A stretch of DNA of 64,000 nt from JAWPMT01 sp965215825 (lineage in GTDB: Bacteria > Bacteroidota > Bacteroidia > Cytophagales > Cyclobacteriaceae), in assembly GCA_965215825.1 (NCBI GenBank), contig CBDCEM010000003.1, positions 3,906,001 through 3,970,000 on the forward strand, written 5' to 3'. The notes beneath the pieces were generated by a model, which did no database searches, was not told the origin of the DNA, and saw only the letters and a program-made list of their open reading frames with translations. Shown in pieces: positions 1-9,195 of the stretch (its first letter is position 1; each line of letters starts with the position of its first letter). The translations under genes and the position numbers were made by a program.

Positions 1-498
1 CCTTTTGTTTTCGGAAATTCAGAGAAGGCACACGACTACATTGGCCGAGTGTACAAAGTGATGATTTTTGGTACCTGGATCTCGATCATACTATTCTCCT
101 TTTTCCCCAACTTATATAGGTATCTTCTGCCTATTCACTACCTGGAGTTTAGTGAACTGCGACTAGCAGGATCAGTGTTTTTCTTCATTTCGTTTCTTTG
201 GACAAGTGTCGGTCAATATCAAATGTCCGGATCATGGAGAATTGGTATTGACTATGAAGAAAAGACAGAACTGGTCAGTCGCGGCCTTTTCAGGTATTCC
301 AGAAATCCCATTTTCCTCGGCGTATTAATTTCCTATCTAAGTACATTTCTCATTATTCCAAATGCACTTAGCTTCACCATAATGACAGTAACTTTTGTTA
401 CTATTCAAACACAGGTCCGATTAGAGGAAGAATATCTTGATTCGGTTCAGGGGCAGAGATATGCTGATTATAAGTCACGCGTAAGGAGGTGGATCTGA
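1..498 (+). CDS. Isoprenylcysteine methyltransferase-like membrane protein, 5' partial
   Basis: Integral membrane methyltransferase of the ICMT/PEMT-like family, expected to methylate a lipid or small molecule at the inner membrane. The frame is open to the first base of the window, so the N-terminus is missing; the GTG at 49 is only the first in-window start codon. Three hydrophobic stretches are visible, followed by the family core: the segment ELVSRGLFRYSRNP, which corresponds to the RHPxY-type SAM-binding signature, then an acidic EEEYL and the terminal YADYKSRVRRW, typical of family ends. The substrate cannot be told from sequence. It is the only visible member of its operon, and a 100-bp gap follows. 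Confidence 0.75.
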   Translation, partial: PFVFGNSEKAHDYIGRVYKVMIFGTWISIILFSFFPNLYRYLLPIHYLEFSELRLAGSVFFFISFLWTSVGQYQMSGSWRIGIDYEEKTELVSRGLFRYSRNPIFLGVLISYLSTFLIIPNALSFTIMTVTFVTIQTQVRLEEEYLDSVQGQRYADYKSRVRRWI

Positions 499-599
499 AA
501 ACACATTCGTACTTCCGTTTCTCAACATATGTAAATTGAAAAGCAAGTACCTCTTGGTTTCTTTGCATTTACACAGCGAAAGCCCAAACACTTTGATTC

Positions 600-1022
600 A
601 TGATAGAGATCAGCAATCATCATTCCGAAATTTCAGATAGCGAATTTGAGATGGCATTTCAAAAATGTCAGGTTCCTCCTGCGGCATTTAGTCACGAAGC
701 CCACTTACGACTTGCATGGATCCATATTACAAAATATGGTTTAACAACAGCAGAAGTAAATATTCAGGCTCAGTTAGAACGATTTGTAAACCACGTGGGC
801 GCCAATGACAAATACAACAAGACGCTTACCGTTTCCTCAATTCGGATGATTGGCCATTTTATTCAACAATCAAAGACAGAAAATTTCATTGACTTCATTC
901 TTGAATTTCCTCAGCTGAAAAATGAATTCCGAGCCTTGATAGCAAGTCATTACAGTTTTGATGTATTCAATTCGAGGATTGCCAAAGAAGAATTTATAGC
1001 TCCGGATTTGTCACCATTTTAA
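600..1022 (+). CDS. Conserved hypothetical protein, 140 aa
   Basis: Soluble, mostly helical protein without signal peptide or membrane segment. I do not recognise a named domain. The stretch FSHEAHLRLAWIHITKYG near residues 30-47, with paired histidines, has the look of small uncharacterised proteins carrying an F-x-H-x-x-H-L pattern, and the histidines could bind metal, but that is inference. It starts 100 bp after the methyltransferase gene and ends 92 bp before a lipoprotein gene, both on the same strand, so it may be transcribed alone or weakly coupled. Confidence 0.6.
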   Translation: MIEISNHHSEISDSEFEMAFQKCQVPPAAFSHEAHLRLAWIHITKYGLTTAEVNIQAQLERFVNHVGANDKYNKTLTVSSIRMIGHFIQQSKTENFIDFILEFPQLKNEFRALIASHYSFDVFNSRIAKEEFIAPDLSPF

Positions 1023-1114
1023 GGCGCAAGAGAAGGTTTAATCAAAAATTAAAAGACAAGCCGTAGAATGAGGCTATAAGCAGTCAAGGTTGTTTAAAAT
1101 AATAAAACCGACCC

Positions 1115-2254
1115 ATGCGACACCTGGCTGCCCTTATTTTCACCGTTCTTCTCATTTCATCCTGTGGCTCCGAAGAGGAACCGCCACTCGTGTTGACCTC
1201 TATCCGAATCACGCCCCCTGAAAGCACGAGACTAGATGCGGTTACTGCTGAACAAGCAGTTTTGCAAGTAGAAGGATTTGATCAAAATAACCAATCTTTT
1301 GAGATCACCTCTGAGATTACCTGGTCGGTAGAAAACGATCATGCAACGATTACACAAGAGGGTGTTCTGACTGCCAGTTCTGCCGGTACAGCTCTTGTCG
1401 TGGCACAGGTAATGGAACTCCGGGCGGAAGCTCAAATCTCAATCTGGGACAGTTCGGCGCCCAGAACCGAAATCTATGTAAGTGATGTCGGAAACAATCG
1501 CAATGGTCCACATAGAATTTGGCGATTTGATGAGAACGGGAATCATCCCGAAGTTTATATTTCTTCCGCACTGTCCAGGCCCCAGGACATGATCTTTCTG
1601 GAAGAACAGCAAATCGTGCTTGTGTCCAACCTGGGGGGTAATAACATCAATAAATACAACATCGAAACAGGCGAGTTTGTTGGAGCATTTGCATCCAATC
1701 TTGCAGGACCTACCCGAATAAACATTGGCCCAGACAGGCTCATTTATGCTATTCAGTGGAATGGCGGGCCGGTAAAGAGGTATCAACAAGATGGAGAGTA
1801 CGTTGACGATTTCACCTCCTCATCTATTGATGACGCCATTGGGATGGCATGGGATTCTGGACGTAATCTTTATGTCGCCTCCTTCAACGAAAATGGTAAT
1901 GGGTTTGTATTGCAATTCGATCAAGAGGGTGATCTCACTGGCACTTTTATTAATAATAACCTGGTAGGCCCTACAGATATTTGGTTCGATGGTTCTGACT
2001 TAATGGTCAATGATTGGTCAGCTAATAGTGTAAAGAGATTCAATTCCGAAGGGGTCTTCCAGGAAGTCTTTATTTCCAATGTGTCACAACCAGAAGGCGT
2101 GGCATTTTTGAATGGCAACATCTTGCTGGGAGCCAGTGGAAGCTCGTCAATACCCATGTATACCGGAAGTGGCAATTTCGTAAGGAACCTTGTTACACCA
2201 GGAAACGGCTTGATCACACCAAATGCGGTCATAATAAGAAGAGTTAATCCTTAG
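1115..2254 (+). CDS. Lipoprotein with Ig-like domain and NHL-type beta-propeller
   Basis: Secreted lipoprotein: a short hydrophobic signal ends in the lipobox LISSC (Cys about residue 17) followed by SEEEP. Residues about 27-110 resemble a bacterial Ig-like (Big_2) domain, with the usual VTAEQAVLQVEG...TWSVENDHATITQEGVLTASSAG pattern. Residues about 117-377 are repeated short strands of the type 'RPQDMIFLEEQQIVLVSN' and 'GPTDIWFDGSDLMVND', fitting an NHL/SGL-like beta-propeller. The expected location is the outer membrane or periplasm. Ligand unknown; such propellers bind proteins or sugars. No catalytic motif is seen. Confidence 0.75.
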   Translation: MRHLAALIFTVLLISSCGSEEEPPLVLTSIRITPPESTRLDAVTAEQAVLQVEGFDQNNQSFEITSEITWSVENDHATITQEGVLTASSAGTALVVAQVMELRAEAQISIWDSSAPRTEIYVSDVGNNRNGPHRIWRFDENGNHPEVYISSALSRPQDMIFLEEQQIVLVSNLGGNNINKYNIETGEFVGAFASNLAGPTRINIGPDRLIYAIQWNGGPVKRYQQDGEYVDDFTSSSIDDAIGMAWDSGRNLYVASFNENGNGFVLQFDQEGDLTGTFINNNLVGPTDIWFDGSDLMVNDWSANSVKRFNSEGVFQEVFISNVSQPEGVAFLNGNILLGASGSSSIPMYTGSGNFVRNLVTPGNGLITPNAVIIRRVNP

Positions 2255-2380
2255 GCAAATTATTGACTAACTTCTTTTTTTGATCCTTCCCATCGTGGAG
2301 AAATCGACGATCCGAATTCCATGTCCGATGAAATTAAAAAAAGTCGATCTTTACATGTCATTATATTCCTTGAGAGGTAA

Positions 2381-3514
2381 ATGCAAAATCAATCATTTAT
2401 TCCTGATACCTGGCAAAAACGAATCACCAGGCGGTTGTCTGTTATCAGGTTAAGTACGTGGTGCTTAGTGCTATTTGGTTTATTTTCCTGTCAGCAGGAA
2501 AAATCCACTCAAGAATCCAATGTGGACCAAGCAAAACCAGAAGCCTCCAAGGTGGCATCTAATCGTAGCATCGACGAGCTTGAGAAAGCCTATCAATCCA
2601 AGATCGACTCGATCATGAAAATTCAGAATCAAGGCAATGCTGAGTTTCAAAATCAAGTAGCTGCGTTGACCATGAAGGCGGAAGAATTGGAAACCCATAA
2701 CAAAAACCTGGGCAGCCAACTTGGGCAGCAGGCAAGCACCATCTCGAAGCTGCGAGATAGCTTGCAATCCGCCATTAGTGAAGAGAGTGCGATAAGAAAT
2801 ACTTCATTTTCTCCCGTGGCGCTTACTGAAGAATCACTGGACACCCTGGCGGGGGCACCTCAGGACACATTGCTCACCAGTTCGTATAACGCACTAAATC
2901 CAGGTTATACTTCACGTGCATTCGTGCAAGAAGTAGATTCCCTGATCCAGGAAGTTGACCATAATAAAAGCCAATTGGCCGAATTAGATGAACGTTTGGC
3001 AGGTATTCTTAACAATCTTACGATCGCAGTAGGTCTCAAGAATAAAAAACCTGATAAAGGATATGAAGAGGTCATTATCAATACTTTGATGTCTACCATA
3101 TCCGATGACACTTTAGTTGTGGGCCAATACAAAAGGGGATTCTACACGAAGCAAGACCTAAATGCCTTGATTGGCGACTATCAGCTACGAAAAACCCAAA
3201 AAGCAGTCTCCGGAGAACTTGTGATCTACAGGAGGAAGAAAAAGCAAGAGGCAAAAACAGCTGTAATCTACGTCGAGGGCAAGTCCTATCCTTTTTCGAG
3301 AAATAAGATCGATACCATCAGCGTGAAAAATGTATTTGATGTAATTATATGTGACCGTCAAGATAACTGCAACAACATGGCCTTTAGTGGAAGTATGACG
3401 AATTATATAGAGGTTTCACTTCGTAAAAGCTCGAAAAGAATCGATATCAAACCTGTCAATCAAGTGCTTGGTCAGTTCTATGCCAGGCAGGTTACCTCCT
3501 CAAACAAGAAATGA
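2381..3514 (+). CDS. Coiled-coil lipoprotein of unknown function
   Basis: Probable lipoprotein: a basic N-terminus (KRITRRL) precedes a hydrophobic segment at about residues 21-36 ending in LFSC, with Cys 37 as the likely lipidated residue. Residues about 55-130 are strongly helical and rich in Glu/Gln/Ser, a coiled coil with heptad-like spacing, followed by a low-complexity linker. A second helical part (about 180-215) and a beta-rich C-terminal domain (about 240-365) follow. No family recognised. An earlier in-frame start is absent; the long tail before the signal is unusual, so a start inside the signal region is possible. Confidence 0.6.
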   Translation: MQNQSFIPDTWQKRITRRLSVIRLSTWCLVLFGLFSCQQEKSTQESNVDQAKPEASKVASNRSIDELEKAYQSKIDSIMKIQNQGNAEFQNQVAALTMKAEELETHNKNLGSQLGQQASTISKLRDSLQSAISEESAIRNTSFSPVALTEESLDTLAGAPQDTLLTSSYNALNPGYTSRAFVQEVDSLIQEVDHNKSQLAELDERLAGILNNLTIAVGLKNKKPDKGYEEVIINTLMSTISDDTLVVGQYKRGFYTKQDLNALIGDYQLRKTQKAVSGELVIYRRKKKQEAKTAVIYVEGKSYPFSRNKIDTISVKNVFDVIICDRQDNCNNMAFSGSMTNYIEVSLRKSSKRIDIKPVNQVLGQFYARQVTSSNKK

Positions 3515-3559
3515 TATTTGAGGGTTTTTCAAGTGAACAGAAAGTCCAACTCAAGCGAG

Positions 3560-4102
3560 CTATCCTTTTCTGTCATTGAGATATTTGTGCAACATGACCA
3601 AAACTTCCTTGGGGTCGCCAGGTACATTATTTTGACCATGATTCACAAAATAGAAATCCCTCAATGCACGAAAGAGTATCCATTCTGTTTCTGATTCCTC
3701 TTTGATTTTGCTAAAAATCGACCATAGCTCAAATGTCTTTTGTTCTGTGAAGGTTCGTGCTTCATCCGAACATTGCTTATACCTTGATGTACCCTGATTA
3801 ATCATCAACTGACGTTGAAAAGCCAACGCATCCTGATGATCATACACCTCAGGAGTAAACAGCTGCTCAAACTGCTCATAGTCCTTAATGATTTCTCCAA
3901 AATCTCTGTAGCGATCTACATGATAAGCCATTAAAGCCAGTTCAAAGACTTCCATGTCCCCGAAATAGTGATAGAAGCTGGATCGGTTTAGACCGACAAT
4001 ATTGGACAGTTTCTCAATGTTAAGTGCCTCCGGCCCAATCTCTCCGAAGAGATTATAACCTGTTGTAATCCACTTTTGGCGATTATCTGATGATTTCGGC
4101 AT
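3560..4102 (-). CDS. TetR/AcrR-family transcriptional regulator
   Basis: DNA-binding repressor of the TetR type. The N-terminal helix-turn-helix is visible at about residues 24-58: LNIEKLSNIVGLNRSSFYHYFGDMEVFE, where SSFYHYFGD is the recognition-helix pattern of the family. The C-terminal ligand-binding part is divergent, as usual. It is divergent from the YiaA-type gene, with about 110 bp between the start codons, so the shared intergenic region probably carries its operator. The inducing ligand cannot be inferred. Length (180 aa) is normal for the family. Confidence 0.85.
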   Translation of the reverse strand: MPKSSDNRQKWITTGYNLFGEIGPEALNIEKLSNIVGLNRSSFYHYFGDMEVFELALMAYHVDRYRDFGEIIKDYEQFEQLFTPEVYDHQDALAFQRQLMINQGTSRYKQCSDEARTFTEQKTFELWSIFSKIKEESETEWILFRALRDFYFVNHGQNNVPGDPKEVLVMLHKYLNDRKG

Positions 4103-4214
4103 TACGAGATTTACGAGGCAGGGTTCTGTACATACTTGTACAGATATTGTGATACCTCTGATACGATCTTTGACTTGTAGTTCAAAAATAAGATTAACTA
4201 AAAGTAATAAAACT

Positions 4215-4628
4215 ATGATTCAAAAAACCTCAAATGCATTTAGTGCTGCTTCATGGGTAGCTCTGGCAACAGGAATGATTGGATACCTCATTGGACTATG
4301 GAGGGCCGAAATGCTTCTCAACGAGAAAGGCTATTACTTCTCCATTATCATGTTTGGTTTGTTTGCGGTGATTTCTGTGCAGAAAAGTGTCAGAGATAGA
4401 TTGGAAGGATTGCCTGTCACAGATCTCTATTACGGCCTTTCCTGGTTTGCTACGATCTTGTCGATTTTATTATTAGTGATTGGACTATGGAACGCAGATT
4501 TACTGCCTAGTGAAAAGGGATTCTATGCGTTCTCTTTTCTCCTCGCACTATTTGGAGCAATCGCAGTTCAGAAAAACACCAGAGACAATCTTGCTGCTGA
4601 AAAAGGAGACCAGAGTTACATCAATTAA
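4215..4628 (+). CDS. YiaA/YiaB-family inner membrane protein
   Basis: Small membrane protein made of two YiaA/YiaB repeats. Each repeat has two transmembrane helices and the conserved sequence IGLWxAxxLxxEKGxYxxxxxxxLFxxIxVQKxxRD, seen at about residues 23-60 and 89-126. I chose the ATG at 4215 (MIQKTSNAF) because family members start just before the 'NAFxAASWVAL' segment; the ORF extends 22 codons further upstream without a signal. Biochemical role unknown. It is divergent from the TetR regulator gene, which probably controls it. Confidence 0.85.
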   Translation: MIQKTSNAFSAASWVALATGMIGYLIGLWRAEMLLNEKGYYFSIIMFGLFAVISVQKSVRDRLEGLPVTDLYYGLSWFATILSILLLVIGLWNADLLPSEKGFYAFSFLLALFGAIAVQKNTRDNLAAEKGDQSYIN

Positions 4629-4631
4629 ACC

Positions 4632-4656
4632 CAAATTATGCATTAAGCATAATTTG
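4632..4656. terminator. Inverted repeat after the YiaA gene, possible terminator
   Basis: A perfect short hairpin (arms AAATTATGC and GCATAATTT, five-base loop) just after the YiaA-type stop codon. There is no long T tract on either strand, so it may be only a weak terminator or an mRNA-stabilising end. Confidence 0.4.
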
Positions 4657-4775
4657 CCCAAAGGGTCAGACGAAGTGAAACTTATCTGACTGTGACTTTA
4701 ACGTCATCAGCAGACGAAAGCGCTGCCTTGTCTGGATTACCCTGAAAAAAATTCTTTCATTTAGAGTTTTTCGTC

Positions 4776-4827
4776 ATTATTCAGTAGAATATTTTGACTG
4801 GTAATTGTAAATATTCTATTGAATAAT
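4776..4827. repeat. 19-bp inverted repeat with 14-bp loop
   Basis: Arms at 4776-4794 and 4809-4827 pair over 19 bases with a single mismatch (ATTATTCAgTAGAATATTT against its complement). It is AT-rich and between convergent genes, so it could act as a bidirectional terminator or be the core of a small non-autonomous element. I see no target-site duplication. Confidence 0.5.
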
Positions 4828-4967
4828 CCGGGTTAAAAAAGCATGGTGGCACAATGCCCCCTAACTTTTGATGATGACTCCAATAATGGGTTTTAAGAAT
4901 TAGAAGTCGATAAGAAGACAAGATCCAATCTATGACTATATCGTGTTAAAAAAGCAGACCTGCCGCG

Positions 4968-5810
4968 TTAAGTGACCCAAAGCGTAAAGATCAAAATGAT
5001 GAACCGATAACATAAGTTGGCTAAGGTCCAGGCGACCATTACACCCAGGCCAGAGATAATGGCCCAATGCCAACGCATATCCATAAATCTTTTGATACTG
5101 AGTATGGCGTAAAACAGCGGAACTACAAAAGCAAACAAATTGAAGGAGATAGAGGAAACGATCGAGCTATCATGCCCATATAAAAAATCAATCAGGGTAT
5201 CTAACCAATCGAGTATCACCCAACTAAACAAAAGCAAGGAGAAAAAGTGGAATGAAAAAATGAGGCTATCAAAATAAAACTGGCGCTTTTTAAAGGACAA
5301 CAAGTACACAAACACCGCAATCATGGGGACATTTATGATCATGATGGACTTGGAAATATTGTCACTCATGTTCTGATAGGTAATGGCGTAAGTTGGCACA
5401 TCCAATCCTTCTTTTTGCAACTTGAGATCGATCCAATCTTTGATCCACCTGCTGTAGGGTTGTGAATAGGTCTGGTCCTCAAGTGGTAGGGAGTAATCTG
5501 ATAGTGGGTTGACAAAGAAATAGATAAGATTGAGGAACAAGAACAAGGTGATGGGCGAGATAAACCTTTTACGTTTACCTTCCAAAAACGCTACCGTCAT
5601 GCGACCAGGAAACCCGAGAAGGTACCTCAAACTCAGAAAGAGGCGGTTGTCTAAAAAGAAGATGTTGCCTAAAAATTCACCTAAAAGCTGCCTCAGTGAG
5701 CGATCCGAGTTATCGAGAACGCGTTGACCGCATTGGTAACAAAAGCCTCCCTTTATTGCAGCACCACAGTTTAGGCAATTGTTCTGTAATGATTCATCGC
5801 TTTTCTCCAT
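4968..5810 (-). CDS. DUF3667 membrane protein with N-terminal zinc ribbon
   Basis: Membrane protein of the Bacteroidota-typical DUF3667 family. Residues about 12-32 form a zinc ribbon (CLNCGAAIKGGFCYQCGQRV, four Cys in two CxxC pairs). Next comes the family core LGEFLGNIFFLDNRLFLSLRYLLGFPGRMTVAFLEGKRKRFISPI, and then about five hydrophobic helices to the end. Function unknown; the ribbon suggests a protein or RNA contact at the inner membrane. It stands alone, downstream of mgtE on the same strand but separated by 166 bp. Confidence 0.85.
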   Translation of the reverse strand: MEKSDESLQNNCLNCGAAIKGGFCYQCGQRVLDNSDRSLRQLLGEFLGNIFFLDNRLFLSLRYLLGFPGRMTVAFLEGKRKRFISPITLFLFLNLIYFFVNPLSDYSLPLEDQTYSQPYSRWIKDWIDLKLQKEGLDVPTYAITYQNMSDNISKSIMIINVPMIAVFVYLLSFKKRQFYFDSLIFSFHFFSLLLFSWVILDWLDTLIDFLYGHDSSIVSSISFNLFAFVVPLFYAILSIKRFMDMRWHWAIISGLGVMVAWTLANLCYRFIILIFTLWVT

Positions 5811-5976
5811 ATCGATTTGCTAAAATTAATAAAGTGAAGATCAACTTCTAGTAGTTCGTCCTTGTGTCAAAAATCCTCCGGGATTTCCAAAACTATATTG
5901 TCATGATTCCTACTGATTCGTCTGTCGATTGCCGGAGTTTACATCAGATGCTCATGGACGCGTATTATTCACAGAT

Positions 5977-7329
5977 TTATGCCAGGTGAGGCATCAGTGT
6001 GTTAGCGAATGTCAAAGCAAGCAAAAAACCAAGCATATCGGTCACCGTAGTAAGAAGTGGTCCAGAAGCTAAAGCAGGGTCCACATTAAATCGTTTCAGC
6101 ATCAATGGAATTATCCCGCCAAGAGATACGGCAATCAAAGTATTGATTCCTAATGCCCCTCCTACAACTAAACCAAGGTATATGTTGCCCTTCCAAATCC
6201 AAGCAGCTAAACCGATCAGTGTACCAAGGACAACCCCATTGATCAAACCAACAGAAGCTTCTTGCCACAACACGCGCAACAGCTCGAAAGGCTTGATCAC
6301 ACCTAAAGACAGTTCTCTCAAACTTACGGCTACTGCCTGATTGCCAGAACAACCACTCATATCGGAAATGATGGGTAAGAATACAGCAAGAGCAATGACA
6401 GCCGAAAGCGTTTCCTGATAAGCTGCAATTACACTAGCTGCGGCAATATTGAGTATGATATTCACACTTAACCAGGACAATCGACGTTTCGCTCTTGTCA
6501 GCACGGGCAAAGTTCTGAGTTCTTCCCCACCTACTATGCCTTGTGTCTCCAGATATTCATAATTCATCAACTCAGCTTCTGCTTTTCGAAGATCCTTCCG
6601 TAAGACAACACCCAATAAATCTCGCTTAGGATTGACCACAGGGACCCCAAAGAAATCATGGGTGTCAAAAAATTTAACCAACTCTGTTAAATCATCAGTT
6701 TCATTCACCGTGATGGCATCACGCAAAACAATTGCTGAGAGAGGCGTATCGGATTTCCTCAACAGCAAATCACGCATTTGAAGCACTCCTTCAAACTTAT
6801 CGTGCGAGGTGACATATATGTATTGAAGTGTGTAACGCTCATATTTCTCCGTGTTTTCGCTTAGATGTTTTACCACCTTTCCAATGGTCATGGATTCATC
6901 GAATGCCAGGAATTCAGTGATCATCAATCCTCCAGCCGAGTGGTCGTCGTATTGAATGAGTTTTAACACTTCCTCCACAGATTCCGGTTGCCATTCATCC
7001 AGAATGGCATTTTTACCTTCATCTTCAAAGTGTGCCAGAAAATCGGCCTGCTCACCACTGCGCATTTCTTGTAGAATAGCCGCAGCACCCTGGGCGTCCA
7101 GATCTTCCAAAACTCTCAGGGCCTGCTGCCATGGAATATCATCAATCAATTCCGCTGCTTCAGTAGGCTTCAGGAGATTAAGAAGTTGTATCCTTTCACG
7201 CTGCTCAAGATGGCTCACAAGCCCTGCTATGTCATCTGATCTCAGTTCATTCAGGTATTGCCTGATATCATCTGGATTAGGGTCAACCAGTTGTTGTCTA
7301 ATTCTTTCCCAGGGATTTTCCGCAATCAT
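5977..7329 (-). CDS. mgtE: Magnesium transporter MgtE
   Basis: Mg2+ channel/transporter of the inner membrane, full length at 450 aa. Residues about 18-125 are the MgtE N domain (superhelical repeats LLKPTEAAELIDDI, MRSGEQADFLAHFED). About 130-255 are two CBS domains that sense cytoplasmic Mg2+ (IQYDDHSAGGLMITEFLAF, HDFFGVPVVNPKRDLLGVV). About 280-448 are five transmembrane helices with the pore-lining SDMSGCSGNQAVAVSLREL. The C-terminal 120 residues are nearly duplicated as a broken fragment at 55628-55983. It appears monocistronic. Confidence 0.95.
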   Translation of the reverse strand: MIAENPWERIRQQLVDPNPDDIRQYLNELRSDDIAGLVSHLEQRERIQLLNLLKPTEAAELIDDIPWQQALRVLEDLDAQGAAAILQEMRSGEQADFLAHFEDEGKNAILDEWQPESVEEVLKLIQYDDHSAGGLMITEFLAFDESMTIGKVVKHLSENTEKYERYTLQYIYVTSHDKFEGVLQMRDLLLRKSDTPLSAIVLRDAITVNETDDLTELVKFFDTHDFFGVPVVNPKRDLLGVVLRKDLRKAEAELMNYEYLETQGIVGGEELRTLPVLTRAKRRLSWLSVNIILNIAAASVIAAYQETLSAVIALAVFLPIISDMSGCSGNQAVAVSLRELSLGVIKPFELLRVLWQEASVGLINGVVLGTLIGLAAWIWKGNIYLGLVVGGALGINTLIAVSLGGIIPLMLKRFNVDPALASGPLLTTVTDMLGFLLALTFANTLMPHLA

Positions 7330-7943
7330 GATGACGATATTTTATGTAAATGGAAGTTATTCGATTTCAAATAGAAAACCCGACAAGTGGGATATGAGAG
7401 AACATATTCTAAAAAAGATACCCCAGGGATTCCCGCAATCCTTTTGGAAGCCTGACAATTTTACCGTTTTACCTAAACTTAATTCGAGTTAGAGACTTTC
7501 CGCATTCCAAGCAGTCTTGCTAATTGTATGTTTTGGGGGTAATCTCCACTGTTTTTCAATGCGATATTTATCTCTGACCACATGAAAATTTCATCGCAAT
7601 TGGAGAGCAATCCTTATAGAATAATATTGAATGCCTTAGTGATGATAGTCACGATCATCTGACCGTGTTGGTAGATATATGATATGTGTAACATTCTACC
7701 ACCGCCGTGTAATGCTTTATCCAGGGAGGATTGTCAATTTTACAAACTGAGCTTTTCCATAGTTCATATCTAAATCTGTTTAAGGTGAGATTAGGACAAG
7801 AGGCTAAATCTTGTCCCTTCTCTTTCCCAGCTGAATACGCATTCCACGATTAAGCCAAATCAATGAATACAATTCAATCAGTTGGAATTTCAAATAAAAG
7901 AGATCAATAAACTTCTTCATCCGGAGCATTTTTTAAGGCTACC
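7330..7943. other. Intergenic region between mgtE and the IS element
   Basis: About 600 bp without a convincing gene. A small inverted repeat (GGACAAGA / TCTTGTCC) lies at 7794-7816. The mgtE promoter should be in the first 100-150 bp; no clear consensus was recognised. The left IS3 target duplication (ACC) is at 7941-7943. Confidence 0.4.
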
Positions 7944-8003
7944 TGTAATACTCCCCATTTATAGGACCAAAAGGCTCAATTGTTAAGTTAATATTTTCAT
8001 TTC

Positions 8004-8843
8004 TCAAGCAGCTTTTTTCAGTGGTCTTTCATATCGTTCGGCAGGCGTTTCTTTTAGTGTATGATGGACTTTTTCGTGGTTGTAGTAGTTGATGTAATAT
8101 TCAATACTGTTCATTAATTCATGGCCATCTTCTGGAGGATTGAGATAAATATGCTTGTGTTTTAATGTCCTCCAGAATCGTTCAATCCATCTGTTGTCAA
8201 TCGCTCTTCCTTTTCCATCCATTGATACTTTTATCCCTAGCGCATCTAAGGTGGACGTCCAAATCGAAGAAGTGAATTGTGAGCCTTGATCAGAGTTGAT
8301 AATTTCTGGTATTCCATGTGTTTCAAGGGCTTGATTTAGCACCTCAGTACACCATTTAGCTTCAAGTGAATTGGATATTCCCCAACCGACGATCTTACGA
8401 CTGTAGACGTCAATAATGGCCGTACAATACATAAAACCTTTGGCCATTGGAATATAGGTGATATCAATACTCCAGGCTTGGTTCGGTCGGTTGATTTCCT
8501 TGTTTCTCAAAAGGTAAGGTCTGATATAAGTGATCTGTCCAGGCTTGCTAAGCATCCTTTTGGGGTAAACAGCCATATGCCCCATTTTCCTCAACAGTCT
8601 CCTTACTCGTTTTGGGTTGACATGATAACCTTTCCTTTTAAGCATATAATGCATCGACATGACACCTTCTGCTGGATGTTCCAATGCATGAGCGTCCATC
8701 AAATGCATGATCTTTAAGTTCTCTGGCTTCTCACCCAGAGGCCGATAGTAGATCCTGCTCCTGTGGATTTTGAGTAATTCGCATTGCTTACGAACTGATA
8801 ATCTCCCGGACCTGGCTGATACAAGTTTTACCCGTTCACTCAT
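8004..8843 (-). CDS. IS3-family transposase OrfB (DDE integrase domain)
   Basis: Catalytic half of the transposase. An HTH_21-like segment (MHLMDAHALEHPAEGVMSMHYML) near residues 45-70 precedes the rve integrase core. The DDE triad is visible: Asp in WSIDITYIP (about 124), Asp in IINSDQGSQFTS (about 184) and Glu in WIERFWRTLKH (about 219). The protein ends with the family tail YYNHEKVHHTLKETPAERY. Its ATG overlaps the orfA stop (ATGA), but the main product is probably an OrfAB fusion made by -1 frameshifting at 8863-8870. Confidence 0.93.
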   Translation of the reverse strand: MSERVKLVSARSGRLSVRKQCELLKIHRSRIYYRPLGEKPENLKIMHLMDAHALEHPAEGVMSMHYMLKRKGYHVNPKRVRRLLRKMGHMAVYPKRMLSKPGQITYIRPYLLRNKEINRPNQAWSIDITYIPMAKGFMYCTAIIDVYSRKIVGWGISNSLEAKWCTEVLNQALETHGIPEIINSDQGSQFTSSIWTSTLDALGIKVSMDGKGRAIDNRWIERFWRTLKHKHIYLNPPEDGHELMNSIEYYINYYNHEKVHHTLKETPAERYERPLKKAA

Positions 8844-9127
8844 AGGCCGGTTTTCTTCAAGCTTTTTTTTAGAAAATCATTCTCAACCTTCAATTGCCCG
8901 ATTTGAGAATAGAGTTTATCGACATCTACAGCGGGCTCATCGGAGCTTTGATTTCCTCCAAAGGCATTGGACATGTTGGCCAAGAATTCCTTCTTCCAGC
9001 GTGAGATCACAACTGGGCTCACTTCGAAATGCTTGGACAGCTCTGCTAGGGTTCGGTGTTCCTTGATGGCCTCTACGGCTACTCGCGCCTTGAATTCGGG
9101 TGTAAATTTTCTTCGTGTCTTTTTCAT
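8840..9127 (-). CDS. IS3-family transposase OrfA (HTH_Tnp_1)
   Basis: DNA-binding half of the transposase, 95 aa. It begins with KKTRRKFTPEFKARVAVEAI, the standard start of HTH_Tnp_1 proteins, followed by the helix-turn-helix (TLAELSKHFEVSPVVISRWKKEF) and a leucine-rich C-terminal helix (DKLYSQIGQLKVENDFLKK) for dimerisation. Read alone it stops four bases into orfB; with a -1 slip at the A8 run it continues as KLEENRP into OrfB. Confidence 0.92.
   Translation of the reverse strand: MKKTRRKFTPEFKARVAVEAIKEHRTLAELSKHFEVSPVVISRWKKEFLANMSNAFGGNQSSDEPAVDVDKLYSQIGQLKVENDFLKKSLKKTGL
8863..8870 (-). promoter_or_regulatory. Programmed -1 frameshift site (A8) of the IS3 element
   Basis: Eight consecutive A on the coding strand sit where orfA reads CTA AAA AAA AGC, giving the slippery heptamer A AAA AAA. 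A -1 slip enters the orfB frame upstream of its ATG and yields ...LKKKLEENRPMSERV. This arrangement is typical of IS3-family elements. Confidence 0.8.
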
Positions 9128-9195
9128 AGGTCTTAGTCAATTTAAACGTTTCAGTTTTAACTAAGCCCTTGGACCGATTTTTAGGGAGTATTACA

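Larger units (their letters stand above)
4629..4967. other. Intergenic region with two inverted repeats, no gene seen
   Basis: No credible coding sequence. It holds the small hairpin at 4632-4656 and a longer inverted repeat at 4776-4827. The 3' ends of the YiaA-type and DUF3667 genes face each other here. Confidence 0.5.
7944..9195 (-). mobile_element. IS3-family insertion sequence, apparently intact
   Basis: A 1252-bp element bounded by matching terminal inverted repeats beginning TGTAATACTCCC at both ends; the similarity continues inward (GGACCAA / GGTCCAA, then GGCT). It is flanked by a 3-bp direct repeat, ACC, at 7941-7943 and 9196-9198, as expected for IS3-family target duplication. 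It carries two overlapping ORFs (HTH orfA and DDE orfB) linked by an A8 slippery run. All parts look functional, which suggests recent activity. A decayed relative is at 25448-25676. Confidence 0.93.

Noticed and set aside
4690..4715. TGTGACTTTAACGTC near 4692, resembling the ECF promoter
   Set aside because: The GTC is at the wrong distance and no gene starts in the right place.
6956..7492. 178-aa open frame opposite mgtE
   Set aside because: Low-complexity Ser/Arg-rich translation that is the antisense of a strongly conserved mgtE.
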